A stretch of DNA of 64,000 nucleotides, taken from positions 33,609,375 to 33,673,374 of the forward strand of contig CAIIXF020000005.1 in the NCBI GenBank assembly GCA_903813345.2, in the 5' to 3' direction. The DNA comes from Owenia fusiformis. Lineage: Eukaryota > Annelida > Polychaeta > Sabellida > Oweniidae. The notes under the pieces are model-generated. The model did no database searches, was not told the origin of the DNA, and worked only from the letters and a program-made list of their open reading frames with translations. Positions 12,501 to 20,797 of this stretch are shown here, piece by piece. Both the position numbers and the translations under genes were made by a program. How positions within the stretch are numbered: position 1 is the stretch's first letter; each line of letters opens with the position of its first letter.

Positions 12501-15500
12501 TATAATGGCTATCGCAAGAACTCTACGGTGGGCTTACAATGGAGAAAACCGCATTTTTGTAGCTGCAAGTTGAGAAAAGCTATTTCAGTTGTCCTTTAAA
12601 TGTTTGAATGTGAGCCATTTCCCAATTCCCCTCTGAAGGAAACATATCACACTTTACAGTCCCAATTTTTGATATACAATAACTTATTAAATATAATTAT
12701 ATTTGAAAGAAAGAAATACTAATTCAATATAGTATATACAGTACAGTATATGATACATTAAATACCCCATACTTGAATATTTTTAGTTCAACCACCACAC
12801 AAGGGAACATGGCTTTACATATAAGCCCCAAGCTGGGAAGACAACAGCTGCCCCCAAGGAAGAACTCTGTGAAAGCAGTCTCAGCTAAGGTAATATAAGT
12901 TAATGGCTTAACATGGAATAGAGTACAGTGAAACCTGCATATCCGAACACTTCTTTTAATCAATCTGAACACTTTTTCTCAATCTCAAATTTTATCTCCC
13001 ATTGATTTGAGATGTGAACACCTGCTAATCTGAACACTTTTGGATAGTCCCAGTGGCTATGGATTAGACAGGTTTTACTGAACACGTATCAATGTGTATT
13101 TGTAGAGCAAATTACAATCTCTTGGAATTGAGGTTTTGTAATTGTATACTCCTGTGCAATCAGTTTCATGTCCTATTTGCTGTTGAAATAAGCCCTATAA
13201 TTCTCTCATGCACATTTTAATGCTAGATTTTGAATGGACAAACACACTGAATTTGAATATTTTCACCTGTATAACCTCTTACCGTAATACTTATACCCTT
13301 TTAAAAGATTTCCCTTTATACATGACTTCTCTATCTGCCTTTAACAGAAATTGTACTTTTGTCTACCACTTAGTGTAAAGCCAAACCACCCAGACCCCAA
13401 CCCCCAAATGTAGCTCCTCACACAAAGACCACTGCAGACTTCCAGTCTAATATACAAGATGGCATAAGTTTCCGTAAAGGCCAAAATGTAAAGGTAGGTT
13501 TACAGGTGAAGAATTGTTATAGTTCCAGATTTAGTATTTGTTATGTGACTTTGTCTAATAGCTGTTTTAGATAATTTGCATCTGATGAGTGTGTTATTAT
13601 TTAGCAGATAATTTTTTAGTTTTATAATTTGTTGATTTGTCTGATTTCTTGTCCTACTTTTGGAAATGCCTGTAAATAGTGTTTTAGTTATGCACTGTAA
13701 AATATGCATAGTTCAATATTTATGTACATCTATTTTGTAGTTCCAGGGTTAGTCGTTGTATCAGGAATTATAGTCAATGTATTAATGATTCTCATTGTAT
13801 CAGTGATTGCCATTGTATGAATGATAGTCATTGTATTGATAATAGTCATTGTATGAATGATAGTCATTGTATTGATGATAGGCATTTCATGAATGATAGT
13901 CATTGTATCAATGATAGTCATTGCATGAATGATAGTCATTGTATCAATGATAGTCATTATGTCAATGATAGTCATTGTATGAATGTTAATCATTTTACAA
14001 TGAATATCATCAGTATGATGATAATCATTGTATTGATGATACTTGTAGTCTTTGCATAAATGACAGTCATTGTATCAATGATAGTCATTGTATTGATGAT
14101 AGTCATTGCATGCATGATAGTCATTGTATCACACCAGTAGCACATTGTTAGTGAAAATTACATGTTTTATGGTGCATATGTTTTGTATGTATACATGTAG
14201 ATAAATGATCCCTGTTTACCTAAACTCTTATCTACCATTAGTTAAGTGCTTAACCAGTTGACCTATGCCATATTAGGTGTTACAACGCAGCAGTAAAGGC
14301 TGGTGGTATGTTGACATAGAAGGAGAACAAGGATGGGCACCCACTCATTTCATAGAATGTCATGATAAACAGGTCTGAATTCTTGCACTGTATGCTTATT
14401 AAACTCACCACACACTTTTCATCCTCAGACATGAGTTATATGTAGCTTACTGTATGGAATTCTCAAAAAGCTTGCAAGGACCTTCCACACTCCCCCCCCT
14501 TCATTCCATAAATCTTGCAGGAGATAGTAAAGGAATGGGGAAACAGGTATGTGGAAGGTCTTGAAATTGTGATATGTATGTGCAGTGTTAATATACAGAA
14601 GTATTATTATAGAGCATTGAAATAATGTAAAAAATTCTATGAAGCAAAATAGATGGCAATGCTAGAAAATAAGCTTAAGGTAGGAATAGCTGAATGATTC
14701 TGGAACATTTTAATGTATGGTATCAGTATTTAACTCTATGTTAAAATGTTCCAATTACTAGTAATAACTGTGATTATTCTCTCTCCTAAGCTGACCTTAT
14801 GCTTGTTAAATGTTGGAAATGATATAGAGAAGCAGCTAATTAGGAGGGAAAGTTACATTCCTTATGCCTCAGTCACATTTGATCTATGGCAACCGCACGG
14901 CCGCTGTAGCCTCCCAAAATGACAAATGTGCAGTATAAAATATAGCAATAAGCAGTATGATGTAGATTTTCTATATTGATTTATGGAAGCTACAGCCGTC
15001 GAATGCCCCCCATAGAGCAAATGTGACATCCCCTCCCAAATGTAACTGAAAATTAATCGCCTTTTCATCAAATTGAAAATCACTTCCCTATGAGTTCAGT
15101 GTATTCTTACAAAAAGAAATATTAGACTTTCATGGCCTCTCCAAATGTAATTTATTAATGGTGTAGACCGGGGGTGAACATTGGCATATTTTCCCCCTGG
15201 TCTTGTCCCTTAGAGATCTTCAACCCCAATTCACACTCTGAAATCATAGTACCACGTGGCTCAGTGTTAATGGTACTGTTTGAGTATGGTACCACACAGT
15301 ACCATATTTTACGGTACTGGATGGTAACATAGCTGAAACAGGGCTATACAGTACTGTATAGTTGTAGAATTACATGTGCATCATTTGTTATTCTGTTTGA
15401 TTAACTCAAATACATCAACCTGCTTGCTAGCTATTCTAACTTCATCTTCATCAGAAATGATCTTGTGATTTATGTTTTAGTGCACGTAGCATGTTATTGT

Positions 15501-16910
15501 ATTCTGTGTATTAATTTATGGGGCCCAGTAATGGAATCGCTTACCTAATGAAGCTATTATTAAGGTCATACGTATAAGTGTATTATTATGTATATAACAT
15601 GACAGCTAACTTGTTAACTGACATCACAAACAATATTCATTTTTAAAAATAGAATAGTGGCAAATGAAACAATTCATATGTGGTCTTCTCCCTGGACACA
15701 AATAATTATAGAGGTTTAATGTCTGTTCTTTTAAACTTCCAAAATAAAAGCGTAATCATAAAACAGTACAGTCTGCAAAAGCATGAAACCATTGGCTGAA
15801 TGAGTCAGTCAGTCCAAGATGGTCAGTCTCAGTCCATATTTTTGAATTTAACATCCTAATTATATATACTTTCAGGACCAGAAATCAGTCCCAATACAAA
15901 GTGGTAGCAATCAGCCACAAACTACTGGTAGATCCACATCATCACAAGCAGTCTCAAAAAGCATCAACAAACTTCAGAAAACAGGCAATTCAAACCAAAC
16001 AAGACGACAAAATACGGAGGCCAGTAAGCTTGCACCAGCATCTAAAATTGCAGCTGTGTTTGAACAGAGCAGGTCCAATGAAGCTAAAGGTGGGCATAAG
16101 CTGAAGAGAAAACCGACAAGACCTAGTCCACCAAAACTGAAGGGAACACCATTGGGTCCACCCAAACCACAAAGGGGAACAATTAACGTGCAATATGAAG
16201 ACGATGATGACAGTGAATGGGATAGCGATGGTGACGTTAATGAATATGAAAATATAGATGATTCTTGGATTGACCAAGTGCCAAATGCAAAGGATACTCC
16301 TGTTGAGGATAGTATTCAAATTATGGCTAATGTGATACATGATTTTGAAGCTGCGAGTAAAACTGAGATTAGTGTAAAGAAGGGTTCGGTAGTTGAGGTG
16401 CTTGACATGAATAATCAACATTGGTGGTTAGTTAAAACCAACAATGAGGAAGGATGGGTGTCTAGGGATTATCTACTACTTAAGCAACTCAAAGGTACTC
16501 AAGCCAATAAAGATAATGATGATAATATCTACCAGAATGCCTCTGTGTTCAGGAAGCCTAGCTTGCCAGCAAAACCAAAACATGTCATTTCTAAAAAACT
16601 AGGAATTCGAACTGATGTTGCGATCAAAAATATTCCTATGAAATCTCCACGTTTGAAGAGTTCACCTTGGAGTGAATATAAATCAGGGAAGTCAGCTTCC
16701 ATGGAACGTGGAGTTAAACTACGCAGTGCAAGTCACACATCAACTGATAGTTCTAAAGGTAACATGACAAAGCCAGAGACTGTTGGGAATGGGGTAGTGA
16801 ATTTAAATAGATCAGCTCCTAAAACAAACAATTCTCATGTTAGTCAGAATTGCCAGCAGAATGAACTCAGTCAAATATTAAGAAAGATGGGAAGAAGTAA
16901 AATTGAATGA
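6585..16910 (+). CDS. SH3PXD2: SH3PXD2 (Tks4/Tks5)-like PX and SH3 scaffold protein, complete, 12 coding exons
   Basis: Coding exons: 6585-6656, 6923-7003, 8792-8867, 9189-9265, 9632-9726, 10656-10912, 11331-11448, 11683-11850, 12787-12889, 13374-13493, 14277-14372, 15876-16910. All have GT-AG borders and phases that join cleanly into 765 codons plus stop. The product has an N-terminal PX domain (about 5-125) and four SH3 domains (about 150-203, 223-273, 366-415, 572-623). This order is typical of Tks4/Tks5, adaptors that bind phosphoinositides and organise podosome actin and NADPH oxidase. The start MGRRTISLL aligns with the start of vertebrate Tks PX domains. Vertebrate proteins are longer (about 900-1,100) and end at their last SH3; this one has a 142-residue tail after SH3-4. 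The two-SH3 relatives p47phox and NOXO1 fit worse. The duplication between SH3PXD2A and B is a vertebrate matter, so no letter is given. Confidence 0.9.
7182..7477. mobile_element. MITE with CCACTCTAAGTCCAATTACA ends, SH3PXD2 intron 2
   Basis: The left end CCACTCTAAGTCCAATTACA (from 7185) is matched in reverse at the right end by TGTAATTGAACTTAGAGTGG (7453-7472). The interior contains repeated GTATA-C phrases with local dyad symmetry. There is no coding capacity. It sits between exons 2 and 3. Confidence 0.65.
7501..7608. repeat. Palindrome centred on CGTTCGCTACGCTCACT
   Basis: TGTATATCGTG at the left and its inverse CACGATATACA at the right frame nested inverted blocks: ACTCTCGTGAGAATATAAT against ATATACTCACTCGAGTAT. 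The central TCGTTCGCTACGCTCACTTG resembles the centre of a second palindrome at 49008-49150. Confidence 0.5.
7958..8599. mobile_element. TIR element with CAGGGTGTCCC ends, SH3PXD2 intron 2
   Basis: The terminal repeats are long, about 240 bp: left 7958-8205 and right about 8350-8599. They start CAGGGTGTCCCAAAAGTATG and are inverted as CATACTTTCGGGACACCCTG. Matching internal blocks include GATACTTGGC-AA-CAATG and CAGCAGCAATT. The left flank is TA; the right flank is CA, perhaps a mutated TA. There is no transposase frame, so this looks like a non-autonomous mariner-type derivative. Confidence 0.7.
10275..10537. mobile_element. MITE with CAGGTTGATACAAAA ends, TA-flanked
   Basis: The left end CAGGTTGATACAAAA is matched by the right end TTTTCATATCACCCTG in reverse, with TA on both outer sides (10273-10274 and 10538-10539). 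It lies between exons 5 and 6 of the SH3PXD2-like gene and ends about 120 bp before the exon-6 acceptor. There is no coding capacity. Confidence 0.6.
10656..10912 (+). other. SH3PXD2: SH3PXD2-like exon 6: SH3-1
   Basis: One exon carries a basic linker (KPSKKKEIE) and the whole first SH3 domain. The domain shows an ALYDY-type AVAKYD (155-160), an NETGWWFV block with the paired tryptophans at 185-186, and GWAPCSYL, with the proline (198) and tyrosine (201) that line the peptide-binding groove. This matches the first SH3 of Tks proteins, including the phrase EEQGW-P. Confidence 0.88.
11331..11850 (+). other. SH3PXD2: SH3PXD2-like exons 7-8: SH3-2 and linker
   Basis: The second SH3 domain (223-273) is split inside the codon for R259, after the paired WW of DGWWKAR. 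It ends in [11 protein letters not shown], with the binding-groove proline intact. The close pairing of SH3-1 and SH3-2 resembles the tandem SH3 module of p47phox and Tks, which can grip one proline-rich ligand together. A linker of about 40 residues of low conservation follows. Confidence 0.85.
12787..14372 (+). other. SH3PXD2: SH3PXD2-like exons 9-11: proline/basic linker and SH3-3
   Basis: Exon 9 encodes a linker with QQLPPRKNS, possibly the counterpart of the PPPRR block before SH3-3 in vertebrate Tks. Exon 10 starts at an unusual TAG acceptor (13371-13373); the alternative CAG at 13345 would bring in an in-frame stop. It adds KPPRPQPPN and the first strands of SH3-3 (TTADFQ, IQDGISF), as in vertebrate EFQ--I-DGISF. 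Exon 11 completes the domain with [20 protein letters not shown]. The intron 13494-14276 contains an 18-bp minisatellite. Confidence 0.85.
13745..14135. repeat. 18-bp minisatellite in SH3PXD2-like intron
   Basis: The unit AATGATAGTCATTGTATC and close variants repeat about 20 times. GATAGTCATT-type cores alternate TGTATGA, TGTATCA and TGTATTG ends. Because 18 is a multiple of three, both strands look open over 80-90 codons and give false proteins made of repeated 'NDSHCI' or 'TMTIIH'. It lies wholly between two good splice sites, so it is intronic. Confidence 0.85.
15876..16910 (+). other. SH3PXD2: SH3PXD2-like exon 12: linker, SH3-4 and C-terminal tail
   Basis: This 345-codon final exon begins with a Ser/Gln/Asn-rich linker, then a basic proline-rich patch ([20 protein letters not shown]), an acidic stretch around residues 540-555 with a possible tyrosine phosphosite (NEYENIDD), and SH3-4 (572-623). 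SH3-4 has HWWLVK with both tryptophans, but its groove proline is replaced: the block reads GWVSRDYL where the family has GW-P--YL. The tail (624-765) contains SLPAKPK and ends [16 protein letters not shown], faintly like the conserved DI--LR--LRP motif of Tks proteins. No fifth SH3 follows before the TGA. Confidence 0.85.
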
Positions 16911-19410
16911 GGACTTTATATGAGGTCATTTATATTACACTGGAACAATGGCATTTGCTTTCATTTTGAGAGATATCATTTTTAATCAGAAGTCAATGTC
17001 AGTATCTGCATGTCAGTAAAAATCTTTATAAAGCTCCTTAGTAATTAGAGAGATTTCACAATTCACTTAAAGCGAGTTCATTATTCCCTTACAACCCATA
17101 ACTTATGAAGCGTTTGATTACATCATCATATATTGCGCAGTTCTATACATCCATAAGTGTGATATTCTTATAAATCGTTGTATTATCCATTATATGGATT
17201 TTCTGTATTGCAAAGATGTCACTTTTTCATGCATTTGAAAGAATAAGTCATCAAGCTAGATCTGTCCTCATCAATGGATATGTTTGCATGTCATCTGTTA
17301 ATTCAATTTAATCGTACTGCCTTATTTTGTATTTATCATATAATGTAGAGCATAGACCATGGAATCTAATACAAGTTGAGCAAAAAATGCAACCCACCTT
17401 CCACCTCATAATAAAATGTATTGACAAATATGCCTCAATGAGGTATTGTATGCAAGATTGGTTGCATATTTGCTCACCCTGTATGAGGACAAAAACAATA
17501 CACTTCATATATTTTATACAATTTATTTATTCAGAAATTCAGCATTGATTCTATGTGATTATGTTTAGAAATGGATATCTATATTTTTATAAATTTTACA
17601 TTGATTATTAATAATGTAAGAAAAGGCATTTATTCACATCCTTACTAATATTTCATATTTTATATGAACATTTACTTCACAATAATATTCTCAATTACAT
17701 AAAATGTGTATTTTAATAGAATAGAAAAGCCTAGCATAATATTTGTTGAAAAACAAGCTGATGCTTGGCATGCCACAAACCAATTATCTTTGTAATTTAT
17801 CAAGATGGAGAATTTGTTCTACAGTGTTATTCTAATACTCTATAAGCAGGATAAGGTAATATACATAATATTAAGCAACTTGACACTGGCTTAATCTACT
17901 CTGCAATTATTATAAGGAAACTATATCAAGTTATTCCTATAATTTATATTTGATGTTAGATTCACACTATTTAACATTCAGTTAGACCTGTTTACTTGAA
18001 CTAGAACTTCCCAGAGTGCATTTATATCTCACGAATGTAAACACATTCTGTGTTGATTTGTATGAGCTGATGAATATATTATGGATTCATAACTGTATAC
18101 TTCAATTGAGTGAAGAGGACACTGCCATGGGATATAAATGCTTATGAACTTTTAATAGCTTATGGACGTAAAAACTGTTTTGATATATTCTTGATGTCCT
18201 ATTTGATTGATGAATATAACATAAATCTGAAAGAAAAATCTTTAATTTTTCAGCATGCAATTGAAATATCCTTGTTGTCCAAGTCAGAATTATATATTAT
18301 ACAGCATATTACAGTTCATAATATTCATTTTTTCAACTTTGTTAGGCGACAGTTGCCACAGGGACCATTCAGCACTGATACCCTTGGTTCACAAACTACA
18401 GTGTATTAAAAACTGATCACATATCAGATATTAAATAACTAAATGATATTCCTGTTTCATCTACATGTATTTTAGGATAAACCCTAAACAATTTAAAGCA
18501 TCATTTTAAAGATTAATTTTCTGTTTTACAAACACATATCTGAAACATTTTCCTCTATATACAAGATATGAACTCTATGATTTTATGCTAGCTGTATCAA
18601 TGCTAAAAATTGGTTCTTTATATTTTATCAAATAGCATTACATTGACAGCATTCAACAAACCTTTTACCCCCTACCCCAAACATGATTAATTCCAATTTG
18701 GTGCATACATTGATATATTGAGTTTTTCCCTCACATACAGTAAGACAGCACATAAGGGCAGCATCAGAATATACAGCGAGATTATAAAAGCTATCAAGAA
18801 TTTAGTTTTGGCCACATTCAGTTCAAAGATTAAAAGAGGTTTTGCACATATAAGCATTTATACCATGATCAGAGCAATTCCGTTATATAATAGCAAGTGT
18901 TACACATTCGGGATAGGGATGATATCGGGAATGATAACGGGATTAGAGGGATGGTATCAGGGATGATATGTATATCAACCTGGATACATACTATACTAGT
19001 ATTCCAAAATTTTACATTTTTCAAAAATTTTCATTTTTTGTCGAAAATTTTCATTGCTCTTGATCATGCTATAAGGTTGGTATTTACCTGCCGGATGATA
19101 TGAGGAATATCCTCGGATGATATCAATATGGATATCATCCTTGTGATATTCCCCATATCAAATCCCTCCTGGTGAATGACTTCTTCGTATTTTATCTCAA
19201 GCTGATATACCTAGTCTTCTAGATACATATCACATCAGGTTATTAAAGAGTTTAGGGACCCCAAGCAATTTGGTGAACTTCTATGGTATTATCATTATCA
19301 GATCATCCAGACCTAGTTTTATTAATTCTTACTTAAATTGACTTGTAACTTGTACAAATCCACTCTTGTACTGTTTTCATACTTTGAAATAAAGTTATTC
19401 CAATTACAGT
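16911..19410 (+). other. Probable 3' UTR of SH3PXD2-like gene
   Basis: There is no conserved coding content. The best poly(A) signal is AATAAA at 19388-19393, in a typical terminal context (TTTGAAATAAAGTTATTCC), which would give a 2.5-kb 3' UTR. An earlier AATAAA near 17409 lies inside a small MITE (17372-17481). A patch at 18910-19160 repeats GGATGATATC-type phrases in both orientations. The extent is inferred from one signal and needs transcript reads. Confidence 0.45.
17372..17481. mobile_element. 110-bp MITE, TA-flanked, in the SH3PXD2-like 3' UTR
   Basis: The left end CAAGTTGAGCAAAAAATGCA is mirrored by TGCATATTTGCTCACCCTG at the right, and TA stands on both sides (17370-17371 and 17482-17483). 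It is non-autonomous and brings an AATAAA into the transcript. Confidence 0.6.
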
Positions 19411-19639
19411 AAAAAATTATATATTGTCTCATATCATATACACATGATTAATTACAATAGCAGTTGTATTTTTATTATTCAACAGTATTAACTCTCCATA
19501 GTTGTATTGTATTTTCAAATTATTGTTTAAAACAGCAATAAAATATGCATACAGTATATTAATTAATTGTATCATTTTGTGAATTAATTGTATCATTTTG
19601 AGTTATTTCCGTGAAGTCTGCTTCAAGTCTGCATTAATC

Positions 19640-19900
19640 CTCAGAACAATTTTTATTTTGGATTTATATTACATGTTGAGTAAATGTATCCCTTTGAACA
19701 ATATTTATTTTGGATTTGTATTACATGTTGAGTAAATGTATCCCTTTGAACAATGTTTATTTTGGATTTGTATTACATGTTGAGTAAATGTATCCCTTTG
19801 AACAATATTTATTTTTGGATCTACAAAACACATTGAGTAATTGTACATATTCCTTTGAACATTCATTTGAAATCATGTTGAGTAAAGTATTCCTTTGAAA
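19640..19900. repeat. 52-bp tandem repeat carrying minus-strand poly(A) signals
   Basis: The unit (CCTTTGAACAATATTTATTT through to AGTAAATGTAT) recurs at exactly 52 bp for three junctions (19691, 19743, 19795), with a more diverged copy on each side. TTTATT, which is AATAAA on the minus strand, occurs at 19652, 19704, 19756 and 19808, once per unit. The array lies downstream of the minus-strand NCS gene, 600-900 bp past its stop codon, and 260 bp beyond the plus-strand poly(A) signal of the convergent gene. Confidence 0.75.
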
Positions 19901-19949
19901 TCCCAGATTATAAAGAAAACACTGAGAAATTGCTAAAAAAGAAGATGTC

Positions 19950-20545
19950 TACTCTAGTTTGGAATATTTTATTTATAGCATTTCTATGTATGTTAACACA
20001 AGTCCTTTACAACAAAAACATCTCTTGAACAAATCCTCTCATTATGCACAAAGACAAATTGTTTTGTGTATTTTAAATATCTTTACAGAAATATTTACAA
20101 AAGCTGCAATGGAGGTTGAAAATGCTGTAGGGTCAATACTCAAAGTTATTCCTCTCTTGCAGTGTAAATACAAGGATTTCTCGGTACTGAAATAATTTTC
20201 CTCCTGTAGGGTTTGCACTCAAGGAATTCCCCTTTCTAATGTCAGCACCAAGACATTTTCCTCCTGTAATGTCTATTAGTACTCAATGAATTTCTTGTTG
20301 TAGAATTGGTAGTTGGTACTCTTTGAATTCACTGCCCATATTGTAAGTTGCACTGTCACAGAAGGTGAAGTTCCAATTAAACTCCCCTTCTTCTTTTGAA
20401 TGTAACGCCAACATTGAAATTCCAATACTGTGTTCTTCCCCATCTACTCTCCAATCAAATTTTCTATCATATTTTCACAATGTCTGTTTATGTGTGACAA
20501 CGTGAATGAATGATTGAGGAGATCAAGTAAAAGTGATGTTTGATC
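19950..20545 (-). other. Probable 3' UTR of NCS-like gene
   Basis: There is no conserved coding content. TTTATT at 19966-19971 is a minus-strand AATAAA about 575 bp past the stop; further signals lie in the 52-bp array beyond. The true cleavage point cannot be read from sequence alone. Confidence 0.4.
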
Positions 20546-20797
20546 CTACTCCTCGTCATCATCATCCTCGTCATCATTACCATTAACATTGTTCACACTT
20601 TTAGATTGTTGTTGTTGATCATTAGAACATGTCAATAGTTGGAATAAATCTTTATCATTCAAGCAGCCTTTGACAAACTCCTCCTTGGATAGTTTGCCAT
20701 CTCTGTTTAAGTCCATTTGGTGGAATATATGTTGGGTTCTCAAGGTCGGGCCCTGGTCAGCCTTTTTGGGGTCGTCCTCAACCATCAGGTAAATAGC
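20546..20797 (-). other. NCS-like exon 4: EF4 and acidic tail
   Basis: The exon starts after TTTGATTGTAG with [12 protein letters not shown], carries EF4 and ends in a Gln/Asn/Asp/Glu-rich tail with the stop at 20548-20546. Its first 28 nt, together with the upstream splice site, are copied in every unit of the adjoining 66-bp array (20798-22185). Confidence 0.9.

Noticed and set aside
13730-14059. Open frames of 80-87 codons on both strands with repeated NDSHC or TMTII phrases
   Set aside because: They are translations of an 18-bp minisatellite inside an intron with good splice sites on both sides.
16056-16910. A 284-codon frame starting at an internal ATG as a separate gene
   Set aside because: The same frame is open upstream to a good acceptor at 15875 and joins in phase with the preceding SH3 exons; the ATG is an internal methionine.
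6585-16910. p47phox (NCF1) or NOXO1 identity for the PX-SH3 gene
   Set aside because: Those proteins have two SH3 domains and about 370-390 residues; here there are four SH3 domains, 765 residues and Tks-like wording throughout the PX and SH3-1 to SH3-3.
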